From Streptomyces flavochromogenes (GTDB lineage: Bacteria > Actinomycetota > Actinomycetes > Streptomycetales > Streptomycetaceae), in NCBI RefSeq assembly GCF_000717595.1, contig NZ_JNZO01000009.1:62001-126000 (forward strand): 64,000 nucleotides of DNA, given 5' to 3'. Under the pieces are notes generated by a model that was not told the DNA's origin, ran no database searches, and saw only the letters and a program-made list of their open reading frames with translations. The first letter of the stretch is position 1; every line of letters starts with the position of its first letter. This document shows, in pieces, positions 8,568 to 16,807 of this stretch. The position numbers were made by a program, and so were the translations under genes.

Positions 8568-9704
8568 CTAACGCCCGTTGAACGCGTCCTTCAACCGTGA
8601 GAACAGACCCTGCTGACCGGGCTGGAACTGTCCGGTGGGCCGTTCCTCGCCGCGCAGCTTGGCGAGTTCCCGCAGGAGGCGCTCCTGCTCAGCGTCGAGC
8701 TTGCCCGGGGTCTGCACCTCGACGTGCACGATCAGGTCGCCCCGGCCGTTGCCTCGCAGGTGCGTGACGCCGCGGCCGTGCAGCGGGATCGACTGGCCGG
8801 ACTGCGTGCCCGGACGGACGTCGATCTCCTCGAGACCGTCGAGGGTCTGCAGCTGCACCTTGGTGCCGAGCGCGGCCGCCGTCATCGGGAGGGTGACCGT
8901 GCAGTGCAGGTCGTCGCCGCGCCGCTGGAAGGTCTCGTGCGGGGTCTCGTGGATCTCGACGTACAGGTCGCCGGCGGGGCCGCCGCCGGGGCCGACCTCG
9001 CCCTCGCCCGCGAGCTGGATCCTGGTGCCGTTGTCGACACCTGCCGGGATCTTGACCGTGAGGGTGCGGCGGGACCGGACCCGGCCGTCGCCCGCGCACT
9101 CGGGGCACGGGGTCGGGACCACGGTGCCGAAGCCCTGGCACTGCGGGCAGGGCCGCGAGGTCATGACCTGGCCCAGGAAGGACCGGGTGACCTGCGAGAC
9201 CTCGCCGCGGCCGCGGCACATGTCACAGGTCTGCGCGGAGGTGCCGGGTGCGGCGCCCTCGCCCGAGCAGGTCGTACAGACGACCGCCGTGTCGACCTGG
9301 ATGTCCTTGGTGGTGCCGAAGGCCGCCTCGTTGAGGTCGATCTCCAGACGGATCATGGCGTCCTGGCCGCGGCGGGTCCGCGAGCGCGGGCCGCGCTGCT
9401 GGGACGTGCCGAAGAAGGCGTCCATGATGTCGGAGAAGTTGCCGAAGCCACCGGCCCCGAAGCCGCCCGCGCCGCCTCCGCCGGAGGCCGAGAGCGGGTC
9501 GCCGCCCAGGTCGTAGACCTGCTTCTTCTGCGGGTCCGAGAGGACCTCGTAGGCGGCGTTGATCTCCTTGAAGCGTTCCTGCGTCTTCGGATCGGGATTC
9601 ACATCCGGGTGCAGCTCGCGCGCGAGCCTCCGGAAGGCCTTCTTGATCTCGTCCTGGGACGCGTCGCGGCGCACGCCGAGTACGGCGTAGTAGTCCGTGG
9701 CCAC
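8568..9704 (-). CDS. dnaJ: Chaperone DnaJ (DnaJ2 type, linked to hrcA)
   Basis: A 378-residue type I Hsp40 co-chaperone for DnaK. The J-domain occupies residues 1-70 with HPD at 32-34, followed by a Gly/Phe-rich stretch (GGGGAGGFGAGGFG). Next come four zinc-finger repeats CTTCSGEG, CDMCRGRG, CPQCQGFG and CPECAGDG, then the two beta-barrel substrate-binding domains. It starts with GTG directly abutting the hrcA TAA (TAAGTG), with a GGAG about 7 bases upstream inside hrcA, so it is surely cotranscribed and under HrcA/CIRCE control. This is the hrcA-linked copy rather than the one in the dnaK operon. Confidence 0.97.
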   Translation of the reverse strand: MATDYYAVLGVRRDASQDEIKKAFRRLARELHPDVNPDPKTQERFKEINAAYEVLSDPQKKQVYDLGGDPLSASGGGGAGGFGAGGFGNFSDIMDAFFGTSQQRGPRSRTRRGQDAMIRLEIDLNEAAFGTTKDIQVDTAVVCTTCSGEGAAPGTSAQTCDMCRGRGEVSQVTRSFLGQVMTSRPCPQCQGFGTVVPTPCPECAGDGRVRSRRTLTVKIPAGVDNGTRIQLAGEGEVGPGGGPAGDLYVEIHETPHETFQRRGDDLHCTVTLPMTAAALGTKVQLQTLDGLEEIDVRPGTQSGQSIPLHGRGVTHLRGNGRGDLIVHVEVQTPGKLDAEQERLLRELAKLRGEERPTGQFQPGQQGLFSRLKDAFNGR

Positions 9705-10724
9705 TTACGACTCCGCCAGGATCTGTCCGACGTAACGTGCCACTGCGCGTACCGCTCCCATCGTTCCGGGGTAGTCCATGCGGGTCGGTCCGACCACGCC
9801 GAGTTTGGCGACTGCCTCGCCGCCCGAACCGTAGCCGACCGAGACGACGGACGTGGAGCTCAGCCCCTCGTGGGCGTTCTCGTGCCCGATGCGTACGGTC
9901 ATGCCCGATTCCTTGGCCTCGCCGAGCAGCTTGAGGAGCACGACCTGCTCCTCCAGAGCCTCAAGGACGGGCCTGATCATCAGGGGGAAGTCGGGTCCGA
10001 AGCGGGTGAGATTGGCGGTGCCGCCGATCATCAGCCGCTCCTCGTGCTCCTCGACGAGGCTTTCGAGGAGGGTCGCGAGCACGGTCGAGACCGTGGCGCG
10101 GTCCTCGAGCTCCTCGAAGGACTCGGGGAGATCCTGCACCAACTGCGGCACGTCGGCGAACCGGCGGCCGACGACCCGGCTGTTGAGCCGGGCCCGCAGG
10201 TCGGCGAGCGAGGTCTCGCCGAACGGCGCGGGGCAGTCGACGACCCGCTGCTCCACGCGGCCGGTGTCCGTGATGAGCACCAGCATCAGGCGGGCGGGGG
10301 CCAGCGAGAGCAGCTCCACGTGCCGGACGGTCGAGCGGGTCAGCGAGGGGTACTGGACGACGGCGACCTGACGGGTCAGCTGGGCGAGCAGCCGGACTGT
10401 ACGGCCGACGACGTCGTCCAGGTCGACCGCGCCGTCGAGGAAGTTGTGGATGGCCCGGCGCTCGGGCGTCGACAGCGGCTTGACGCCGGCGAGCCGGTCG
10501 ACGAAGAGGCGGTAGCCCTTGTCGGTCGGGATGCGGCCGGCGCTGGTGTGAGGCTGGGCGATGAAGCCCTCCTCCTCCAGGACGGCCATGTCGTTACGCA
10601 CCGTGGCCGGGGAGACCCCGAGCTTGTGGCGCTCGGTGAGCGCCTTGGAGCCGACGGGCTCCTCCGTCCCGACGTAGTCCTGGACGATGGCGCGCAGGAC
10701 CTCGAGTCTGCGTTCGCTGAGCAT
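9705..10724 (-). CDS. hrcA: Heat-shock transcriptional repressor HrcA
   Basis: A 339-residue repressor of class I heat-shock genes that binds CIRCE and is kept active by GroEL. It starts [18 protein letters not shown] with a winged-helix N-terminus ([17 protein letters not shown], residues about 39-54), and the rest is the GAF-like/dimerisation region. The ATG at 10724 fits the family N-terminus; the in-frame extension upstream would run through the operator. It is the first gene of hrcA-dnaJ and diverges from an MBL hydrolase gene. Autoregulation is expected from the CIRCE element 46 bp upstream. Confidence 0.97.
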   Translation of the reverse strand: MLSERRLEVLRAIVQDYVGTEEPVGSKALTERHKLGVSPATVRNDMAVLEEEGFIAQPHTSAGRIPTDKGYRLFVDRLAGVKPLSTPERRAIHNFLDGAVDLDDVVGRTVRLLAQLTRQVAVVQYPSLTRSTVRHVELLSLAPARLMLVLITDTGRVEQRVVDCPAPFGETSLADLRARLNSRVVGRRFADVPQLVQDLPESFEELEDRATVSTVLATLLESLVEEHEERLMIGGTANLTRFGPDFPLMIRPVLEALEEQVVLLKLLGEAKESGMTVRIGHENAHEGLSSTSVVSVGYGSGGEAVAKLGVVGPTRMDYPGTMGAVRAVARYVGQILAES

Positions 10725-10769
10725 CGTGCGCACCTCCAGCTGTCGTCGTCGTTCCGGTTGCTCCGCTTT

Positions 10770-10794
10770 TGGCACTCGCCCTGTTCGAGTGCCA
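10770..10794 (-). promoter_or_regulatory. CIRCE operator
   Basis: TGGCACTC (10770-10777), nine bases, GAGTGCCA (10787-10794). The consensus is TTAGCACTC-N9-GAGTGCTAA, so the core GCACTC-N9-GAGTGC is perfect. It lies just downstream of the proposed hrcA transcription start, as expected for repression. Confidence 0.95.
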
Positions 10795-10808
10795 GCGATC
10801 CCCCGGCC

Positions 10809-10839
10809 AGTGTACGGCGGCGGGCATCGCTCCTGGCAA
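10809..10839 (-). promoter_or_regulatory. Probable hrcA promoter
   Basis: Read on the minus strand: TTGCCA (complement of 10834-10839), 19 bases, TACACT (complement of 10809-10814). This predicts a start near 10802, about 8 bases before CIRCE. The spacer is slightly long, so the assignment is tentative. Confidence 0.5.
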
Positions 10840-10872
10840 GGTGGCGACGCCTCCACCGGCTAGCGTCGCCGC

Positions 10873-11601
10873 ATGGACGTGGATTGGGAAGCGTACGGAT
10901 GGGAGCGGCTCGCGGACGGGGTGGGCCGGCGACGGCTGCCCGGGTGGGACGCCACGGTCGGACTGGTACTGGGCGAACGGGCGGTGCTGCTGTACGACAC
11001 GGGCTCCTCGCTCGCGGAGGGCGCCGAGCTGCGGACGCGGATCTCGGACCTCACGGGCGGCCGCAGAGTGACGCACATCGCATTGAGTCACCCCCACTTC
11101 GACCATGTTTTCGGCACGGCGGCGTTCTCGGGCGCGGAGGTCTTCGGCGCGGTGGGCTCGGACGAGCTCCTCTGCCGGGCGCGGGACCGGGAGGCGCTGC
11201 GCGCGGACGCGGTACGGCACGGGCTCGACGAGACGGCGGCGACGGAGGCGGTGGACGTCCTGGTGGCCCCGCGGCACGTGGTCTCCGGCGAGTGGACGCT
11301 CGACCTGGGCGGCCGGCAGGTCCTCCTGGCGAACGTCGGCCCCGGCCACACGGGCCACGACCTGGTGCTCCTGGTGCCGGGTGAGCGCGAGGTGGTCTTC
11401 TGCGGCGACCTGGTCGAGGAGTCGGGCGAGCCGCAGGCGGGCCCGGACGCGATCCCCTCCCGCTGGCCGGACGCCCTCGACCGGCTGCTGCGGCTCGGCG
11501 GCGAGGACGCGGTGTACGTGCCGGGGCACGGGGCGGTGGTGGACGCCACGTTCGTACGACTCCAGCGGGAGGAACTGGCAACGCGCTTCTCCGTCGCATA
11601 A
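10873..11601 (+). CDS. MBL-fold metallo-hydrolase
   Basis: A 242-residue metallo-beta-lactamase-fold hydrolase. The metal motif is LSHPHFDHVFG (H-x-H-x-D-H with Pro and Phe between), followed by a His in GPGHTGHD, an Asp in VFCGDLVEE and a final VPGHGAVV. The N-terminal DWEAYGWERLADGVGRR region is typical of actinobacterial members next to hrcA. It diverges from hrcA, so its promoter shares that intergenic region. Substrate unknown; a thioesterase or glyoxalase II-like role is possible but not shown. Confidence 0.88.
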   Translation: MDVDWEAYGWERLADGVGRRRLPGWDATVGLVLGERAVLLYDTGSSLAEGAELRTRISDLTGGRRVTHIALSHPHFDHVFGTAAFSGAEVFGAVGSDELLCRARDREALRADAVRHGLDETAATEAVDVLVAPRHVVSGEWTLDLGGRQVLLANVGPGHTGHDLVLLVPGEREVVFCGDLVEESGEPQAGPDAIPSRWPDALDRLLRLGGEDAVYVPGHGAVVDATFVRLQREELATRFSVA

Positions 11602-11611
11602 CGTCGCCCGA

Positions 11612-12412
11612 ATGCGCAGCTACAACCCGGACCTGACGCCCCCTTGGAAGCGCTCGGCGCCCGTTCCCGAGGTCCCGGCCGACCGTGACCTGGTCGTCGA
11701 GGAGGTCACGACGGGATTCTGCGGGGCGGTGATCCGCTGTGAGGCGGGCACGGTGACCCTGGAGGACCGCTTCGGCAAGCACCGCGTGTTCCCGATGGAT
11801 CCGCGCGGCTTCCTCCTGGAGGGCCGGGTGGTGACCCTGATCCGCCCGTCGGCCGCTCCCACCCGCCCCACCCGTACGGCGTCGGGCTCGGTGGCGGTCC
11901 CGGGGGCGCGGGCCCGGGTGGCGCGCGCGGGCCGGATCTACGTGGAGGGCCGCCACGACGCGGAGCTGGTGGAGCGGGTCTGGGGCGACGACCTCCGCAT
12001 CGAGGGGGTGGTCGTGGAGTACCTGGAGGGCGTAGACGACCTCCCGTCGATCGTCGCGGAGTTCGCCCCCGCGCCCGACGCCCGCCTGGGCGTCCTGGTG
12101 GACCACCTGGTCCCGGGTTCTAAGGAGTCGAGGATCGCCGCCCAGGTGACCTCGCCGGACGTGCTGGTCGTCGGCCACCCGTACATCGACATCTGGGAGG
12201 CGGTGAAGCCGGCGTCGGTGGGCATCCGGGCCTGGCCGCGGGTCCCCAGGGGCCAGGACTGGAAGACGGGCGTGTGCGAGGCGCTGGGCTGGCCGCCGAA
12301 CACGGGCGCCGCCTGGCAGCACATCCTGTCGAGGGTGACGACGTACAAGGATCTGGAACCGGAGCTGCTGGGCCGGGTGGAGGAACTGATCGACTTCGTG
12401 ACGGCGCCGTAG
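11612..12412 (+). CDS. DUF3097 domain protein
   Basis: A 266-residue protein starting MRSYNPDLTPPWKR, 10 bp after the MBL hydrolase stop. It contains VEGRHDAELVERVWGDDLRIEGVVVEYLEGVDDL, which resembles a Toprim-like acidic segment (E-G-x-x-D), and a second acidic stretch LVDHLVPGSKES. These features match the actinobacterial DUF3097 family, whose function is not established as far as I know. A nucleic-acid transaction is an inference from the Toprim-like pattern. Probably cotranscribed with the MBL gene. Confidence 0.85.
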   Translation: MRSYNPDLTPPWKRSAPVPEVPADRDLVVEEVTTGFCGAVIRCEAGTVTLEDRFGKHRVFPMDPRGFLLEGRVVTLIRPSAAPTRPTRTASGSVAVPGARARVARAGRIYVEGRHDAELVERVWGDDLRIEGVVVEYLEGVDDLPSIVAEFAPAPDARLGVLVDHLVPGSKESRIAAQVTSPDVLVVGHPYIDIWEAVKPASVGIRAWPRVPRGQDWKTGVCEALGWPPNTGAAWQHILSRVTTYKDLEPELLGRVEELIDFVTAP

Positions 12413-12490
12413 GGGCGTTCCCGGGAGCCGTGTCGGCCGCGGGGGGCCGCGAGCGGTGTACGCCCGACCGACCCACACCCCCCACCACGA

Positions 12491-12604
12491 CTAGGCCCCT
12501 TGCGACCCGCCGGCCAGGAGCCACGCCACCACGGCCCGGACCGCGCCGGAGACGGCCGCGCCCACCAGCGCGAGCCCCACCTTGAGGGAGATCTTCCGCT
12601 TCAT
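12491..12604 (-). CDS. 37-residue single-span membrane peptide
   Basis: ATG at 12604 with GAAAGG about 8 bases upstream. The peptide starts MKRKISLKVGLALVGAAVSG, continues through a hydrophobic stretch to AWLL and ends GGSQGA with TAG at 12491-12493. A positively charged N-terminus followed by one hydrophobic helix fits a small inner-membrane peptide. It diverges from the giant STAND gene, with 129 bp between starts, and converges on the DUF3097 gene. It does not end in the FxSxx pattern known for the FxSxx-COOH peptides. I do not recognise the family. Confidence 0.55.
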   Translation of the reverse strand: MKRKISLKVGLALVGAAVSGAVRAVVAWLLAGGSQGA

Positions 12605-12733
12605 CGTCGTCGCCTTTCGGAGGTGACCGGTTGATGCTCCAACTCTCCGATGACCACGCGGTGTTGCGCCAAGCGATACGCGTTGCGGATGCTGTGGGAC
12701 ACGGTCCGAGCACGACCCGGAGGAGCGGCACGG

Positions 12734-15700
12734 GTGGATGAGGTCACGGCGGAACACCCCGAGGGGAACGAGCGGGCCACAGCGGACAGGCCGGCGGCGG
12801 ACCACTCCGGAGCGGACGAGCCGGCCACGACGGACCACGGCGAAGCGGACGACGTGGTCTCCGCGGAGCTCGTACCGCTGGACGACGTGGCGAAGGCCCT
12901 GCTCATGGGCCTGCGGCCGATCCCCGACCAGGTCGTGGGCGAGCGCCGCGAGCTGGCCGAGGCGCTGCGCCGGTGCTTCTTCGAACTCGACACCACCATG
13001 CGCAGGTACGCCGTCCTGCGCCGCTACAGCGCGAGCAGCCTCAGCCGCTACCTCAGCGGTGAGACCGCCGCACCCGACCACTTCGTCAACGCGCTGATGG
13101 ACGACGTCGGCAAGAAGCTGGGACGCCCGATGTCCCCGCAGGCCCGGCAGGCCATGACCCGTATGCAGCGCGCGGCACTCAAGTCGACCAACAGCCGCGC
13201 CTGGCAGGTCCAGCAGCTGGAGGACCAGCTGGCAGGAGCCCTCCAGGAGAAGGCACTCGCCAGGACCATGGCAGACGCGGTGGCCACCTCCCTGCTGGAG
13301 CACCAGGAACGCGTCGCGACGCTGGAGGCCGAACGGCGGGCGCTCACCGAGGAGGTGGCCGCGCGGCGGACCACCGGCATCGAGCTGGACCTGTTGCGCG
13401 CGGAACAACACCGCATGCTCACCGACCACCAGGCCCTGCGCCGACGCGTCGCCGAGCTGGAAGCGGCGCTCGAAGCGGCCGAACTCCGTGTTGCGCTCGC
13501 CGAGCAACGCTGTGCCGACCTGGAACACACCCTGCTCGCGGCCGATGCCTCCGCCGCCGCCGAGGAGGATGCGGACCGGCTCCGGATGGAGGAGAAGCTG
13601 GCCCGGCGCCAGGAGGAACTGGACCGGCTGCGGGAGGAGGTGGCCTCGCTCCGGGTCGATCGCGTGGCGGAGGCGCGCCCGGGAGAGCACGACGCACCCC
13701 GGCCCCGACCCGAATCTGCAACCGGGCCCCCGTCCCTTCCCGAGACACAGGCCCGGTCTGCCTACACGGACGTCGCGTCGCACGTCACCGTCGTCTTCGC
13801 GGGCTACCACCGGCCCTGGGCCGCGTGGATCGCGCGACGGCTGGAGTCGCACGGCCACCGCGCCACGCTCCAGCGCTGGGACCCGCCCCGTGACGTCCCC
13901 CTGGAGCAGACGTTCCGTGATCTGCTGCTCCCCCGTGGCCACGTCCTCCTCGTCCTCGACGAGTGGTTCTTCGAACTGGGAGCCCGGCCGGACGGGGAAT
14001 GGAACGATCTCCTGCGCGGCTTCGCCGTCGAGCACACCGACCGCTTCGCCGCCGTCAGCCTCACCGACCGCACCCTGCTTCCGGCGGCCGCCGCGCTCGA
14101 ACCGGTGAGTCTGTGGGGCGTCGACGAGGAGGAGGCCGGGGCCCGGCTGCTCGCCAGGCTCACTCTGCGGACCGTCCGACCCGCCGCCCGGCGCGTTCCG
14201 CCGGGTTCCCCGATCCGCTACCCCGCCGATCCCCCCGCCGTCTGGGGCGAGGTCCCCCGCCGCAATCCCCGTTTCACCGGCCGTGACGACCTCCTCACCG
14301 CCCTTCGGGAACGGCTGACGGACGCCGAACGGGGCACTGCGGCCTTCGCGCTCGTGGGTATGTCGGGCATCGGGAAGACGCAGATCGCGGCCGAGTACGC
14401 GCACCGCTTCAGCCCGGACTACGACGTCGTCTGGTGGGTGAACTCCGCCGACCGCACCGTCCGGCGCGACGCTCTCGGCGAACTCGCGGTCGGGCTCTCC
14501 CTGCCCGTCGGCAGGGAGCCCGGTGAGCGCGTCCGCGCCGTCCGGGAGGCCCTGCGCCGGGGCGACCCGCACGGGCGCTGGCTCGTCGTCTTCGACGGCT
14601 GGGAGGACACCGACGACATCGACGTCATGCTGCCCCAGGGACCCGGCCATGTGCTGATCACCTCGCGCAACCGCGGCTGGCGCGAGCACACCGACATCCT
14701 GGAGGTCCCCGGCTTCGACCGGCGCGAGTCCACCGGCCATCTGATGCGCCGCGCCCCGCAGATCAGTGCGGCCGAGGCCGACGAGGTCGCCGCCGAGGTC
14801 GGAGACGTACCCCTGCCGGTCGTCCAGGCCGCCGCATGGCTGGGCGAGACCGGGGAGGAGGCCGCCGCTTACCTTCGCAGGCTCCGCGACGGACGCGTCT
14901 CCACCATCGAGGACTCCCTCTCGGGGGACTCCCTGCCCCACGACTCCCTCGCCTCGTGGTCGCTGCTGATCAACCGGCTCCGCCGCTCCCACCCGCAGGC
15001 TCTGCAGGTGCTCAGCCTGTGCGCCGCCTTAGCCCCCGGCCCCAAGCCGCTCGGTCTGCTCCGCAGCGGCCCCGCGGCGCACCTGCCCGTGGATGTCCGC
15101 TGGATCGCCACGGACCAGGCGGCCTGGAACCGCGCGCTCGACACCCTCACCAGCTATTCGATCCTCACCCGGATACCCCGCCCCGCCATCGCCGGGAAGG
15201 AGAGCGGCCCTGACCAGGAGTCGGTCCACATGCACCGCCTGGTGCACGACATCGTCACCCGGCTCATCGACCGCGAGCACCACGACGCCCACCGCAAGGC
15301 CGTCCGCAACCTCCTCGCCGAGGCCGACCCCGGTGACCCCACGGACAGCGGCCAGTGGCACCGCTACTCCACGATCCTGCCCCACCTGGAAGCCTCTGGA
15401 GCGCTCCGCAGCACCGCGCCCCGTATCCAGTCCACCGTCCTCAACTGCCTGCGGTTCTGCGCCAGCAGCGGCGTGTACGGAGAGGGGATTCGGCTCGCCC
15501 GGCGCATCCGGCAGCACTGGGACGACTTCATGGACCCGGCCGGTGTGCCGATGCACAGCCTGACCGCCGTGGAGGCCGACCTCCTGCGGGCCGCCGGCCG
15601 CTTCCGGGAGGCGTACGAGCAGAGCGTGCGCGCGCTGCGGAAACCGAAGGACCTCGACCCGCACGGCGAACTCGCCGAACTGACCACCCAGAGTGCCGTG

Positions 15701-16759
15701 GCCAACGGCATGCGGCACCTGGGCCGGTACGAGGACGCCCACCGCTTCCAGCGGGAGATACTCGACCGGTCCATCCGGCTCGTCGGCACGGACGACCCCC
15801 GCAGCCTGGCCGCTCGTCACGACCTCGCGGCCACCCTCCGGGCCCTCGGACGCTACCGGGAGGCGTACGAGAACGACCTGTTGACGCGGGCCCAGCGGGA
15901 GGAACTCCTCGGCAGGGACCACCTGGCCGGCCTCGCCTCGGCCAACGCCGTCACACGCGATCAGCGGCTCCTCGGCATGCACGCGGGGGCCCTCGCCCAC
16001 CAGACGGCGGTCGTCCGCCGCCACGCGGAGGCCTTCGGCCTGCGCCACCCGCAGACGCTGGAGGCCGACGTCGAGCTCGCCCTGTGCCGTCGTCACGGCG
16101 ACCCGCAGGGCATGGACACCTCACTCGCCGAGCTGCTGGACCGCTCCGGCGAGATCCACGGGCCCGGGCACCACATCACCCTCCAGTGCCTCACCCTCTA
16201 CGCGCACTTCCTGCGCAAGCACGGTGATCTCGAGCAGGCCAGGAAACTCAGCGCCGAAGCGGAAACCGGCTACCGGGCCCTCCTCGGCCCCGCTCACCCC
16301 GTCTCCGCGGGCGCCGTCACCACCACGGCGCTGGTGATGCGGGCCGCCGGCGAGCAGGCGGCCGCCCTCACCATGCTGGAGTCCACGCTCGCGGGACTCG
16401 AATCCTCGGTCGGGCCCGACCACCCCTGGACCCTGGGCTGCGCCCTCAACACGGCCGCGGCCCGTCACGACAAGGGAGAGGTCGCCGCCGCCGCCGAACT
16501 CAGCCGCGACACCCTCCGGCGCGCCCAGCAGACCCTCGGCCCGGAGCACCCGCTGGCCCTCTCCTGCCAGCTCGCTCTCGCCGCCGACCTGCGCGCCCTG
16601 CCGGGCCTGTTCGGTCTGCGCGAGTCCGAGGAGGCCGAGAAACTGGAGGAAGACGCCGTACACCGCCTCACCGGGGCCCTCGGCTCCCGGCACCCGCTCA
16701 CCCTGTCGGCCCGGAGCGGCATCCGCCCCGCCTGGGAGTTCGAGCCGTACGTCGACTGA
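12734..16759 (+). CDS. Giant HTH/coiled-coil - TIR-like - NB-ARC - TPR protein (STAND ATPase)
   Basis: A 1341-residue signalling ATPase. I start it at the GTG at 12734, with GGAGGA nine bases upstream; ATGs at 12650 and 12689 give the same frame without a good ribosome site. In order: acidic leader (1-60); helix-turn-helix-like region with RRYSASSLSRYLSG (about 86-112); coiled coil (about 150-312); TIR-like domain (349-480, starting SHVTVVFAGYHRPWAAWIAR, with a candidate catalytic Glu422 in GEWND); NB-ARC (508-850, Walker A GMSGIGKT 542-549, Walker B LVVFD 617-621, MHD-like HMHRLVHD 832-839); TPRs (about 900-1325). The TIR-NB-ARC-TPR part resembles proteins annotated as FxSxx-COOH system TPR proteins. 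None of the peptide or radical-SAM partners is nearby. It contains a TTA codon. Immune-type or developmental signalling is inferred, not shown. Confidence 0.85.
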   Translation: MDEVTAEHPEGNERATADRPAADHSGADEPATTDHGEADDVVSAELVPLDDVAKALLMGLRPIPDQVVGERRELAEALRRCFFELDTTMRRYAVLRRYSASSLSRYLSGETAAPDHFVNALMDDVGKKLGRPMSPQARQAMTRMQRAALKSTNSRAWQVQQLEDQLAGALQEKALARTMADAVATSLLEHQERVATLEAERRALTEEVAARRTTGIELDLLRAEQHRMLTDHQALRRRVAELEAALEAAELRVALAEQRCADLEHTLLAADASAAAEEDADRLRMEEKLARRQEELDRLREEVASLRVDRVAEARPGEHDAPRPRPESATGPPSLPETQARSAYTDVASHVTVVFAGYHRPWAAWIARRLESHGHRATLQRWDPPRDVPLEQTFRDLLLPRGHVLLVLDEWFFELGARPDGEWNDLLRGFAVEHTDRFAAVSLTDRTLLPAAAALEPVSLWGVDEEEAGARLLARLTLRTVRPAARRVPPGSPIRYPADPPAVWGEVPRRNPRFTGRDDLLTALRERLTDAERGTAAFALVGMSGIGKTQIAAEYAHRFSPDYDVVWWVNSADRTVRRDALGELAVGLSLPVGREPGERVRAVREALRRGDPHGRWLVVFDGWEDTDDIDVMLPQGPGHVLITSRNRGWREHTDILEVPGFDRRESTGHLMRRAPQISAAEADEVAAEVGDVPLPVVQAAAWLGETGEEAAAYLRRLRDGRVSTIEDSLSGDSLPHDSLASWSLLINRLRRSHPQALQVLSLCAALAPGPKPLGLLRSGPAAHLPVDVRWIATDQAAWNRALDTLTSYSILTRIPRPAIAGKESGPDQESVHMHRLVHDIVTRLIDREHHDAHRKAVRNLLAEADPGDPTDSGQWHRYSTILPHLEASGALRSTAPRIQSTVLNCLRFCASSGVYGEGIRLARRIRQHWDDFMDPAGVPMHSLTAVEADLLRAAGRFREAYEQSVRALRKPKDLDPHGELAELTTQSAVANGMRHLGRYEDAHRFQREILDRSIRLVGTDDPRSLAARHDLAATLRALGRYREAYENDLLTRAQREELLGRDHLAGLASANAVTRDQRLLGMHAGALAHQTAVVRRHAEAFGLRHPQTLEADVELALCRRHGDPQGMDTSLAELLDRSGEIHGPGHHITLQCLTLYAHFLRKHGDLEQARKLSAEAETGYRALLGPAHPVSAGAVTTTALVMRAAGEQAAALTMLESTLAGLESSVGPDHPWTLGCALNTAAARHDKGEVAAAAELSRDTLRRAQQTLGPEHPLALSCQLALAADLRALPGLFGLRESEEAEKLEEDAVHRLTGALGSRHPLTLSARSGIRPAWEFEPYVD
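15029..15031 (+). other. In-frame TTA (Leu) codon in the STAND gene
   Basis: Codon 766 (in LCAALAPGPK) is TTA. In Streptomyces this codon is read only by the developmentally regulated bldA tRNA, so translation should depend on bldA. I found no other in-frame TTA in the genes of this window. Confidence 0.85.
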
Positions 16760-16807
16760 CGCCCCCCGCATCACGGCAGCCCCGGGGGGTCTCTTGCCGA
16801 TCAGGGC

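Noticed and set aside
12491..14992. 833-residue minus-strand frame opposite the STAND gene
   Set aside because: Shadow frame. Only its last 37 codons, with their own ATG and ribosome site outside the STAND gene, are kept as a small gene.
12734..16759. Full FxSxx-COOH RiPP system
   Set aside because: Only the TPR/NB-ARC-like component is present. No peptide ending FxSxx, no radical-SAM maturase and no FxsC-like gene is found within the neighbouring 5 kb; hemW nearby is the housekeeping radical-SAM protein.
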